Of a stretch of DNA of 15,724 nt, positions 1 through 7,034 are shown in pieces. The first letter of the stretch is position 1; every line of letters starts with the position of its first letter. The stretch is from Burkholderiaceae bacterium (lineage in GTDB: Bacteria; Pseudomonadota; Gammaproteobacteria; Burkholderiales; Burkholderiaceae), in the NCBI GenBank assembly GCA_030151165.1, contig JASLEM010000241.1, positions 1 through 15,724 on the forward strand. The letters are read 5' to 3'. Under the pieces are notes generated by a model. That model saw only the letters and a list, made by a program, of their open reading frames with translations, was not told where the DNA came from and made no database searches. The position numbers and the translations under genes were made by a program.

Positions 1-390
1 ATGCAACTGGCGAGATCTTGAGGTTCGCGGAGCCTCGCTACCGAACCCAAACCACTGTGGCTCTGTGCGCGCGTGACAGCCTGCCGCGTTACGCCGGCGC
101 CAGATCGTCGACCTCTCAGCGTTCCCACACGGCCTCCAGCGAAAGCAGCCCTCCCCATACACCTTGGGGGTAGCGCCGACCTCCTACAGCATGCTCAATG
201 GGGCCATGACGGCGCGTCGCATCGCGGACATCCCGGATCGAGCACAACGCGCCGACGACTGCATCTATACAGCGGCCCGCTTGCCGAGCGCTGTTCTGGT
301 TTCAATAGAAACCGTGACGTTCGTTCGCGCGAACAGCCCTGCGCAGGCACCTCGCGCCACCCCGTTCTGCATTTACTCCGGAGCCTCCCC
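1..390. other. Gene-free leader upstream of tail tube gene
   Basis: No convincing gene is seen here. Base composition is visibly less GC-rich than in the genes to the right. Short open frames exist, one of which ends in an ATGA overlap with the next gene's start at 391, but they lack a good ribosome site and the high-GC third-position bias of real genes in this window. The stretch probably holds the promoter and leader of the tail tube gene. I could not pick a convincing -35/-10 pair. Confidence 0.5.
298..313. promoter_or_regulatory. Perfect 6-bp dyad GGTTTC-AATA-GAAACC
   Basis: A perfect inverted repeat with a 4-nt spacer lies about 80 bases before the tail tube start codon. It could be an operator or a small leader hairpin. 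With only 6-bp arms it may also be chance, and no partner regulator is visible. Confidence 0.25.
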
Positions 391-819
391 ATGACCTACC
401 CCTTCCCCCGCAACCACTTCACCGTCGAATGGGGCGGCACCCGCATCGGCTTCAGCGAAGTCAGCGGCCTGGGCATCGATGCCGTGGCGGTCGAGTATCG
501 CGATGGGGCGTCGCCGGAGAACCGGGACGTCGCGATGCCGGGGATCGTGAGTTTTCCGCACGTGGTGTTGAAGCGCACGGTGCAGAAGTCCGACAACGAG
601 TTCTACAACTGGATGAATACGATCCAGCTCAACACGGTGGAACGGCGGGACATCACGGTGTCGCTGCTGGACTCCAGCAACGCGCCGGTGGTGGTCTGGC
701 GGTTCAGGAACGCGTTTCCGGTGAAGCTCGAGTATTCGCCGCTCCAGACCGAGAACTCGGGGCCGATGATGGAGATCCTCGAGTTGGCGCACGACGGGAT
801 GAGCGTGCAGAACGACTGA
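391..819 (+). CDS. Phage tail tube protein, T4 gp19 / TIGR02241-like
   Basis: A 142-residue protein of the gp19-like tail tube family, which stacks as hexamers to form the inner tube of contractile phage tails, pyocins and extracellular contractile injection systems. Family marks are the N-terminal stretch F10-TVEW, the FSEVSGLG motif at 21-28, the WRFRNAFPVK segment near 103-112, and the C-terminal MEILELAHDGM block near 127-137. Length matches the family norm of about 140-150. The start at 391 is chosen because GGAG (380-383) sits 7 bases upstream; the open frame continues upstream without a better start. No sheath, baseplate, spike or ATPase gene is beside it, so it looks like an orphan or the edge of a cluster outside the window. 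The downstream side is a repeat array and then an unrelated convergent operon. Family assignment is strong; whether it still forms a tube is unknown. Confidence 0.85.
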   Translation: MTYPFPRNHFTVEWGGTRIGFSEVSGLGIDAVAVEYRDGASPENRDVAMPGIVSFPHVVLKRTVQKSDNEFYNWMNTIQLNTVERRDITVSLLDSSNAPVVVWRFRNAFPVKLEYSPLQTENSGPMMEILELAHDGMSVQND

Positions 820-899
820 AGGCCGCACGGCCAGCGCCGCGGCGGCGGGCGGGCGGACGCCTGGGCGGCTGGCCCGATGAGGCCATCTGTAGTCTCGGA
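820..899. other. Spacer between tail tube gene and repeat array
   Basis: This short GC-rich stretch begins with a small hairpin (GGCC-GCAC-GGCC, just after the stop codon) and a run of GGC/GGG. It could weakly terminate the tail tube transcript, but there is no T-tract. Nothing else is seen. Confidence 0.3.
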
Positions 900-1382
900 G
901 AGTTCCACTCGGAGGGGAACCGGTTGGGGATCGAGTCCAACCAGTTGTACTTGGAGTGGAACTGGTTGGTGTCCGAGTCGAACCAGTTGTACTTGGATTG
1001 GAACTGGTTGGCGTTCGAGTCGAACCAGTTGTACTTGGAGTGGAACTGGTCGGTGTTCGAGTCGAACCAGTTCCACTCGAAGAGAAACTGGTTGGTCTCC
1101 AAGTCGAACGAGTTCCACACGGAGTGGAACTGTTTGGTCTCCGAGTCGAATCAGTTCCACTCGGAGAGGAACTCATGGGTGTTGGAGTGGAATGAGTGCC
1201 ACTCGGAGTGCAATGAGTTCCATCCTGAGTGGAACGAACTCCACTCGGAGTGGAATGAATTCCACTTGGAGTGCAATGAGTTCGACTCAGAGTGGAATTC
1301 GTTCCACTCCAACACCCATGAATTCCACTCGCGATGCAATGAATTCCACTCGGAGTGGAATTCATTGGACTCGGAGTGGAAT
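900..1382. repeat. Tandem array of 23 palindromic 21-bp units
   Basis: Twenty-three units of exactly 21 bp follow each other with no gap or phase slip. The clearest is at 1341-1361, whose core ATTCCACTC-G-GAGTGGAAT is a perfect 9-bp inverted repeat about one base. In the left part (921-1109) two unit types alternate. One is like CAGTTGTACTTGGAGTGGAA and the other like TGGTTGGTGTCCGAGTCGAA, giving a 42-bp higher period with AACCAGTT/AACTGGTT arms around each first-type unit. From about 1194 rightward the array is mostly the simple near-palindromic form. GC content is far below the flanking genes, and EcoRI sites recur. The array lies between the 3' ends of two convergent genes. Because 21 is a multiple of 3, it stays open in several frames on both strands, reading for example as FHSEWNE heptapeptides. 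I favour a non-coding DNA or RNA structural element, but coding is not formally excluded. Confidence 0.95.
1169..1325. repeat. 27-bp inverted repeat inside the array
   Basis: Positions 1169-1195 and 1299-1325 are reverse complements at 25 of 27 bases. Both carry the otherwise unique ATGGGTGTTGGAGTGGAA sequence (ACACCCAT on the other strand). About 100 bp of ordinary units lie between them. This is best explained by inverted duplication or segment inversion within the array, which palindromic units would make easy. Confidence 0.8.
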
Positions 1383-1398
1383 CCGGCCGGCGCGGCGC

Positions 1399-1926
1399 CT
1401 ACGGCGCCATCGTCTCGAAGACGCCGTCCCGCCGCACCCACGCGTGGAACAGCGCGGCGCCGAGGTGGAGCAGGAAGAGAGCGAAGAGGCACAGGGCGAG
1501 GAAGCGGTGGGCGTTCCACAGGGCGCTGTGCAGCGCGGCGTCGGGCGGCACGATGGGCGGCAGCTGGAAGCCGGCGACCATCACCGGGTAGCTGGCGGCG
1601 GAGAGCATGGCCCAGCCGAGCAGCGGCAGGGCGAGCATCAGCGCGTAGAAGGCAAAGTGCGACAACTTGGCGGCAAGCTTCATCGGCTCGGGCATGTCGG
1701 CGGGCAGCGCCGGGGCGCCGAAGCGCAGTCGCACGGCGAGGCGCACGAGGGCGAGCACGAGGATGGCCACGCCGAGCGGCTTGTGGAGGCCGACGAGCGT
1801 CAGGTAGGCGGGGCCGATGGTGGCGACCATGGCCACGCCGATGAACAGCATCGCGAGGATGCACAGCGCCATCGTCCAGTGGAGCACGCGCTGGAGCGGC
1901 GTGAAGCGGTGCAGGTCGCGGGTCAT
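1399..1926 (-). CDS. Cytochrome b561 (membrane diheme electron carrier)
   Basis: A 175-residue four-helix membrane protein of the bacterial cytochrome b561 (CybB-like) family, which takes electrons from quinol and holds two b hemes. Candidate heme ligands are His16 in RVLHW, His48 in LHKPLG, His140 in NAHRFLA, and His154 or His161 in the last helix (LLHLGAALFH); His90 is also within a helix. Hydrophobic segments lie near 15-34, 45-66, 88-110 and 140-160. The ATG at 1926 overlaps the stop of the upstream peroxidase gene as ATGA, and GGAGAC (1932-1937) lies 5 bases upstream, so the two are translationally coupled. It probably feeds electrons to the peroxidase. A small GGCGCC-TAC-GGCGCC hairpin (1394-1408) spans the stop codon; it has no T-tract and I do not call it a terminator. 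Confidence 0.9.
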   Translation of the reverse strand: MTRDLHRFTPLQRVLHWTMALCILAMLFIGVAMVATIGPAYLTLVGLHKPLGVAILVLALVRLAVRLRFGAPALPADMPEPMKLAAKLSHFAFYALMLALPLLGWAMLSAASYPVMVAGFQLPPIVPPDAALHSALWNAHRFLALCLFALFLLHLGAALFHAWVRRDGVFETMAP

Positions 1927-2984
1927 GGCTGGTCTCCGGCCTGGGCGCGCTGGTAGTCCTTCGTCTCGGCGGTGCGGCGGTTGTAGGAGACCGAGTACGC
2001 GGCCGACCGGGCGGCCGGGAACGGGTCGTCGGAGGTGCGCATGCCGGTGGGCAGCACCGTCGGGTCGAAGTTGAGGTCGCGGCAGGGGCCGTCGGCTTCC
2101 GGCTCGATGCGGGTGACGACCAGCGTGCCGGCCTCGACGTGGCGGCGGTCGTCGGGCCAGGCCTGGCTCGGGTCGGCAGTCGGGTCGCCGGGGCTGGCGA
2201 GCGTCAGCACCAGCGTCCATTTCTGCGGCGCGGCGGCGACGCGCGCCGTGATGTCCTTGGCCAGGAAGTCGGGGTCGCGCGTCTTCAGTTCGGCCGGCGG
2301 CACGGTGACCACGGGCGCGACCGGCACGAACGACCAGCGCACCGCCTGGCTCTGCCCCTGCGCGTTGGTGAAGAGGAAGCTGTCGAGGCTGTTGAAGCGG
2401 CTCTCGGCATACGACTCGGTGAACGGCGCGCTGCCGGCCCAGGCGCCGAAGGCGCGCAGCGCCGGGTGGGCGGCGGCGTAGGTCTTCATCGCCTGCGGGT
2501 CGTCCTTGCGGGCGGAGGCGACCTGCAGGTCGTAGAAGTCCTGCACCGTGGCGGCGGGGAAGAAGGGCGCGTCGATCATCGCGGCGCGCCATTCCTGGCG
2601 GTCGGGCGTCTGCACGCGCAGGCCCAGGCCGCGCACGCGGCCGGTGCCGTCGGCCATCTTCGGGTCGGGACCGGCGAGGTTGAAGCGGCCGGTCGCGGGG
2701 TAGCTGCCCGGCGCGAACACCTGCGCCTGCGACAGCGCGGCGGCGGCGCCGGTCGATTCGAAGGTGCCGGTGAAGCAGATCCCCTTGGCGTGGTTGCGCC
2801 GGTAGCCGAGCGCCGGGCCACCAGGCGGCGCGAGCGAGTCCACGACCTTGGCCGGCGTGAGCCGGTCGGGCGTGAGCCAGCCGGCGGTGGCGGCGAACGC
2901 CACGGCGACCCCGCCGACGACGACGGCGATCCCGGCGAGCCTCGCCGCCGTCGAACCGCTGGATGCTGGATGCCGGTCAGTCAT
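1923..2984 (-). CDS. Catalase-family heme peroxidase (SrpA-like)
   Basis: A 353-residue catalase-related protein, shorter than true catalases (about 480 or more) and matching the catalase-like peroxidase group that includes SrpA. An N-terminal hydrophobic segment (about 17-36) should export or anchor it at the periplasmic face. The distal histidine motif is NHAKG with His65. The proximal heme ligand is most likely Tyr330 in R326-SAA-Y330, matching the R-x3-Y signature of catalases. The ATG at 2984 follows GGGGAG (2994-2999) at about 9 bases. The gene leads a two-gene operon with cytochrome b561, a pairing I know for this family, and the overlap suggests stoichiometric expression. Likely job: peroxide removal at the membrane with electrons from the quinone pool. 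The family is known for weak catalase and stronger peroxidase activity; the physiological reductant here is inferred. Confidence 0.88.
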   Translation of the reverse strand: MTDRHPASSGSTAARLAGIAVVVGGVAVAFAATAGWLTPDRLTPAKVVDSLAPPGGPALGYRRNHAKGICFTGTFESTGAAAALSQAQVFAPGSYPATGRFNLAGPDPKMADGTGRVRGLGLRVQTPDRQEWRAAMIDAPFFPAATVQDFYDLQVASARKDDPQAMKTYAAAHPALRAFGAWAGSAPFTESYAESRFNSLDSFLFTNAQGQSQAVRWSFVPVAPVVTVPPAELKTRDPDFLAKDITARVAAAPQKWTLVLTLASPGDPTADPSQAWPDDRRHVEAGTLVVTRIEPEADGPCRDLNFDPTVLPTGMRTSDDPFPAARSAAYSVSYNRRTAETKDYQRAQAGDQP

Positions 2985-3209
2985 CGATTCGATCTCCCCA
3001 CTCGCACGGGCCGCACGGGATGTCCGGCTGCGAATCTAGCAGGCTTGTGCGAAGCGCGCAGGGCGATCGCGTCGCGCCCGGCGCAGCGGATGCCGCGTCG
3101 CGGGGCCGGCGGCGCCTCCCCAAGTTGAACGATGACCGCCCCGGCCGTTCGCGAGACGCTGCGGCTCCAGGCTCCGGCAGTGGGCCATGCAGATCGGAAG
3201 GGTGTCGAC
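2985..3209. promoter_or_regulatory. Divergent intergenic region, peroxidase and sigma genes
   Basis: These 225 bases separate the divergently transcribed peroxidase operon and the sigma-kinase operon and must hold both promoters. I found no strong sigma-70 hexamer pair on either strand. A weak TAGATT lies on the minus strand near 3030 without a matching -35. Promoters read by the ECF sigma itself are possible but cannot be recognised by eye. Confidence 0.4.
3196..3201 (+). promoter_or_regulatory. Ribosome site deciding the sigma factor start
   Basis: GGAAGG ends 8 bases before the ATG at 3210. This supports that start over an in-frame upstream candidate at 3132, whose extra 26 residues do not look like an ECF sigma N-terminus. 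Confidence 0.6.
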
Positions 3210-3764
3210 ATGGGCAACATCACGCAGCTCATCGAGCAGGCAGGCGTGGGCGACCAGGCCGCCCGCGACGAGCTCTTCGCCGCGGCCTACGGCGAGCTGC
3301 GCAAGCTCGCGCGGTCGCGCCTGCGCGATGGCGGCCGCAACACCTGCCTGGAGACGACCGCGCTGGTGCACGAGTCGTACTTCCGCTTCCTGAACTCGGG
3401 CGAGCTGCGCATCGAGGATCGGCGCGCGTTCTTCGCCTACGCGTCCAAGGTGATGCGCTCGGTCATCATCGACGCGGTGCGCGAGCGCCAGGCCCAGCGG
3501 CGCGGCGGCGACCTCGCCGAGGTCACGTTCGACACCCGCGCCGAGGCCGCGCCGCCGGCCGGCGAGGCCGAGATCACGGACGTGCACGAGGCCCTGCTGG
3601 CGCTCGAGGCCAGCGAGCCGCGGCTGGCGCGCGTCGTCGAGATGCGCTACTTCGGCGGCTACTCCGAGATCGAGATCGCGCACGCGCTGGCGCTCACCGA
3701 GCGCACCGTGCGGCGCGACTGGGAGAAGGCGCGGCTGCTGCTCAGCGCGATGCTGGAAGCCTGA
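3210..3764 (+). CDS. ECF sigma factor, ECF43-like (TIGR02999 type)
   Basis: A 184-residue ECF sigma factor. Region 2 spans about 18-95 (including the ALVHESYFRFL helix and the AFFAYASKVMRSVIIDAVR segment) and region 4 about 122-180, with the helix-turn-helix YSEIEIAHALALTERTVRRD at 151-170. It directs RNA polymerase to its own set of promoters. Where typical ECF sigmas have the acidic D-A-E-D motif in region 2.2, this one reads E48-T49-T50-A51. In the ECF43 group (EcfP of Vibrio parahaemolyticus, EcfK of Xanthomonas citri) a threonine in this region is phosphorylated by a partner kinase to allow polymerase binding. The next gene is such a kinase and there is no anti-sigma gene, which fits. 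Target genes cannot be told from the window. The sigma factor call is firm; the phosphorylation mechanism is inferred. Confidence 0.9.
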   Translation: MGNITQLIEQAGVGDQAARDELFAAAYGELRKLARSRLRDGGRNTCLETTALVHESYFRFLNSGELRIEDRRAFFAYASKVMRSVIIDAVRERQAQRRGGDLAEVTFDTRAEAAPPAGEAEITDVHEALLALEASEPRLARVVEMRYFGGYSEIEIAHALALTERTVRRDWEKARLLLSAMLEA

Positions 3765-3833
3765 GCGCGGGGCGGTGTCCGGTTTCGCGGCCGAACGACG
3801 TCCGGCACGGCATCCCCCTACGCGGATCCCCCG

Positions 3834-6800
3834 ATGGCGCTCGCCCCCGACGACATCGCGGCGCTCAGCGCGCTGCTGGACGAGGCCCTGGCGCTCGACG
3901 CCGCCGCGCGCGAGGCCTGGCTCGCCGCCTTGCCGCCCGCGCAGCAGGCCCAGGTGCCGCGGCTGCGCCGCATGCTGGCGCGGCACGACGGCGACGCGCC
4001 GGACGACCGCCTGCTCGCGCTGCCCGCGCTCGACGCCGACGACACCACCGCCCGCGCCGGCGACCGCGTCGGCGCCTACTGCCTGGTGCGCGAGATCGGC
4101 CGTGGCGGCATGGGCAGCGTCTGGCTCGCCGAGCGCGCCGACGGCAGCTTCCGCCGCAACGTCGCGCTGAAGCTGCCGCGCCTGAGCTGGGGCGCCGGCC
4201 TGGCGGAGCGCATGGCGCGCGAGCGCGCGATCGGCGCGATGCTGGAGCACCCGCACATCGCGCGCCTGTACGACGCCGGCGTCGACGAGCGCGGCCGGCC
4301 GTTCATCGCGATGGCCTGCATCGACGGCCAGCAGATCGACGCCTACTGCCGCGACCATGCCCTCGGTACGCGGGCGCGGCTGGCGCTGTTCATGCAGGTC
4401 GTCCAGGCCGTCGCCTACGCCCACGGCCGGCTCGTCATCCACCGCGACCTGAAGCCGGCCAACGTGCTGGTCGACGCGCAGGGCCAGGCGCACCTGCTGG
4501 ACTTCGGCATCGCCAAGCTGGCCGACGACGCGACCGCCCAGGGCGCGAACCTGACCGAGGAGCAGGGCCGCGTGATGACGCCGCATTACGCCGCGCCCGA
4601 GCAGATCGCCGGCGAGCACGTGGGCGTGCCGGCGGACATCTACTCGCTCGGCGTGATGCTCCACGAGCTGCTGACGGCGCAGCGCCCGCACGACGCCCGC
4701 CGCGCGACGCGCGGCGCGATCGAGCAGGCGATCCTCGAGTCGGAGCCGCCGCTGGCCAGCACGCGGGCCGCGGACCGCGCGACGCGGCGCGAGCTGCGCG
4801 GCGACGTCGACGCGATCCTCGCCAAGGCCTTGCGACGCGAGCCGGCGCGGCGCTACGCGAGCGCCGAGTCGCTGGCCAACGACATCGAGCGCCACCTGTC
4901 GGGCCAGACGATCTCCGCCTGCGCGGACTCGCCGCTGTACCGCCTGCGCAAGACCGCGCGCCGCCACTGGGTCGGCTTCTCGGCGATCGCGGCCGTGCTC
5001 GCCGCGGTGCTCGCCGGCAGCGCCGTCGCCGTCGTCCAGGCGCGGCACGCGGCCAGTTCGGCCGAGCGCGAGCGCGTGGTGAAGGATTTCGTGGCGGAGA
5101 TCTTCCGCATGAACGTCGAGGCCGACGACGGGGTGGACGCGCCGAAGCAGTACACGGCGGAGCAGCTGCTGGCGCGCGGGGCGCAGCTGATCGACAGCCG
5201 CTTTCCGCGCCAGCCCGAGCTGCAGGCCGAGCTGTTCGGCGTCGTGGGCGACGTCTACGAGCAGATGGGCGCGTACCGGCTCGCGGCGGACTTCGACGAG
5301 CGCCAGCTCGCCGTCATGGCCGGCTTCCAGCCCGGGCGCGACGAACGGGCGCGCGTCCTGCTGCGCCTGGCCGAGGCGTTGCTGCAGGACAAGGACACCG
5401 TCGCCGCGCGCCGCTTCGCCGGGCAGGCGCTGGCCGCCGCGCACGGCGAGGCGCCGCTCGCCTACGACGCGCTGGTGATGGTGATGCGCTGCCAGAAGCA
5501 GGCGGGCCAGCGGCAGCAGGTGATCGAGACCTTGCAGCAGGTCAAGCGTCTCGCCGCGACGACGCCCGTCCCGGATCGCGCCTCGCACGCGTGGGCGCTG
5601 GACATCGAGGCCGAGCTCGCCGAGGACAACGACCGGTGGGCGGACGCCAAGCCGCTCTACGACCGGGCCATCGCCGTGGCGGTGCTCGCCGAGGGGCCGA
5701 ACTCGCTGGTGGCCGCGCAGATCCGCCACCGGGTCGCGGGCGAGCTGATGAGCCTGAACCGTTTCGACGAGGCCGACCCGTACGAAGAGGCCTCGCTGGC
5801 GGCCCTGCGCCACTACGGCCAGACGGGCCAGGTGCGCATGCTGCGCCAGGTCGCGGACGTGCAGTACATACGCGGCGAGTACAGCGTGGCCAGCAGCGTC
5901 GAGACCGCCGGCCGCATCGCCGAGCTGCTGGACAAGGCGCGTCGCTCGCACGTGGCGATCCCCGCGGAAGACCTCGGCGTGATCGAGCTGGAGCTGGTCG
6001 AGATGGACGAGCTGGGCGGCAACGTTGCCGATGCCGCGGAGCGCGTCGGCCGGCTCGAGCCGCTGTTCCGGTCGACGCCGAACGCGGGGCTGCGCGCTTT
6101 CTGGATCAACCAGGCCGCGTCCGTGGCGGAGATGACCGGCCGCAACGACGTCGCGGAGGGGCTGCTGCGGCAGCGACGGCGGCTTCGCGTCGAGACCGGG
6201 GACGGCGGCGTCGAGTTCGCCGTGGTCGACGCCGTCGCGATCGGCGAGAACCTCATCCAGCAGGGCAAGCTCGACGAGGCCGACGCGTTCCTCTCGTCGC
6301 TGCCGCCGTTCGAGGCCGTGCACGGCGACCCGAAGCAGGGGGAGTCGTACGCGCATCTCGTCGACATCGCCCGTGCGCACGTGCGGCTGGAACGCGGCGA
6401 CGCGGCCGGCGCGCTGCGGCTGCTCGCGCAGCACGGGGAGCGCTGGTCCGAGGACGGCAGCGATGCCGCCTCGCCCGAGCGCAACGTCAACATGGTGGGC
6501 GGGCTCGCGTGGTGCCGGCTGGGCCAGTTCGAGCGCGCGCAGGCCTTGCTGGGGCGCGTGCTCGACGAGCGTGCCGCCTACGCCTTCCCGCAGGACCCCG
6601 GCCTCGCCTGGGCGCGTGCGCAGGCGGGGCGCTGCGCATTGCAGGCGGGCGAGCGCGCCCGCGCGCTGGCGCTCGCGTCGCTGGCCCGCGCGGCCTTCGA
6701 CCGCCAGCCCGGCGTCAGCCCGTACTTCAAGGCGCCGCTGATCGAGCTGGAGAAGGCGCTCGGCACGGGCGGCGCCGCCGTCGCCGCGCCTGCGGCCACG

Positions 6801-6842
6801 ACCCGCGCGACCCGCGTCGCGCGCGCGACGCCCACTGCCTGA
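3834..6842 (+). CDS. Membrane Ser/Thr protein kinase with TPR-like sensor region
   Basis: A 1002-residue Hanks-type kinase. A helical pre-domain (1-75) precedes the catalytic domain (about 80-350): glycine loop GRGGMG 89-94, ATP lysine K113 in ALK, helix-C glutamate probably E130, catalytic HRDLKPAN 203-210 (D205), DFG 223-225, and APE 254-256 preceded by T249. All catalytic residues are present, so it should be active. One transmembrane helix (about 380-402) follows a basic KTARRH stretch. The remaining 600 residues are outside the cytoplasm and built of alpha-helical pairs typical of TPR repeats (for example around 440-700), suggesting protein or peptide sensing. The start at 3834 is 69 bases after the sigma gene and has only a weak ribosome site. 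The likely substrate is the adjacent sigma factor, as for PknT and PknS. The ligand is unknown. Confidence 0.92.
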   Translation: MALAPDDIAALSALLDEALALDAAAREAWLAALPPAQQAQVPRLRRMLARHDGDAPDDRLLALPALDADDTTARAGDRVGAYCLVREIGRGGMGSVWLAERADGSFRRNVALKLPRLSWGAGLAERMARERAIGAMLEHPHIARLYDAGVDERGRPFIAMACIDGQQIDAYCRDHALGTRARLALFMQVVQAVAYAHGRLVIHRDLKPANVLVDAQGQAHLLDFGIAKLADDATAQGANLTEEQGRVMTPHYAAPEQIAGEHVGVPADIYSLGVMLHELLTAQRPHDARRATRGAIEQAILESEPPLASTRAADRATRRELRGDVDAILAKALRREPARRYASAESLANDIERHLSGQTISACADSPLYRLRKTARRHWVGFSAIAAVLAAVLAGSAVAVVQARHAASSAERERVVKDFVAEIFRMNVEADDGVDAPKQYTAEQLLARGAQLIDSRFPRQPELQAELFGVVGDVYEQMGAYRLAADFDERQLAVMAGFQPGRDERARVLLRLAEALLQDKDTVAARRFAGQALAAAHGEAPLAYDALVMVMRCQKQAGQRQQVIETLQQVKRLAATTPVPDRASHAWALDIEAELAEDNDRWADAKPLYDRAIAVAVLAEGPNSLVAAQIRHRVAGELMSLNRFDEADPYEEASLAALRHYGQTGQVRMLRQVADVQYIRGEYSVASSVETAGRIAELLDKARRSHVAIPAEDLGVIELELVEMDELGGNVADAAERVGRLEPLFRSTPNAGLRAFWINQAASVAEMTGRNDVAEGLLRQRRRLRVETGDGGVEFAVVDAVAIGENLIQQGKLDEADAFLSSLPPFEAVHGDPKQGESYAHLVDIARAHVRLERGDAAGALRLLAQHGERWSEDGSDAASPERNVNMVGGLAWCRLGQFERAQALLGRVLDERAAYAFPQDPGLAWARAQAGRCALQAGERARALALASLARAAFDRQPGVSPYFKAPLIELEKALGTGGAAVAAPAATTRATRVARATPTA

Positions 6843-7034
6843 CCGTCCGTCGCGCGGCCCGTCGTTCGCGAACGCGCTGGCGACGGCGTGGCGTCCGATG
6901 CCTTGAGGATGCCGGCGCGACGTCGCCTCCGTACCGTGTCCTGTCCGCGCCCGCCTTTGCGTCTGTTCGATCGGGGGCCGGCCCGGAAACGTCTTTCGCC
7001 GCCGCGAGCCCGCACCGGTTCGCTGGAGACCGCC

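Noticed and set aside
266..271. TATACA as a -10 box for the tail tube gene
   Set aside because: The spacing-matched -35 position reads CACAAC, too far from consensus.
164..394. 76-codon open frame overlapping the tail tube start as ATGA
   Set aside because: Needs a TTG start (or a later ATG without ribosome site), has codon use unlike the real genes here, and matches no family. The overlap is probably chance.
900..1382. CRISPR array
   Set aside because: Repeats are contiguous at 21 bp with no unique spacers, and no cas gene is present.
1394..1408. GGCGCC hairpin at the b561 stop as a terminator
   Set aside because: Six-bp stem of self-complementary GGCGCC with no T-tract, common by chance in such GC-rich DNA.
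429..1956. Long plus-strand frames running through the repeat array into the b561 region
   Set aside because: They are shadows: frame-shifted over the tail tube gene, then the 21-nt array, then antisense to b561. Openness follows from a stop-free repeat whose length is a multiple of 3.
3132..3209. Upstream extension of the sigma factor to 3132
   Set aside because: The extra residues lack sigma features, and GGAAGG points to the ATG at 3210.
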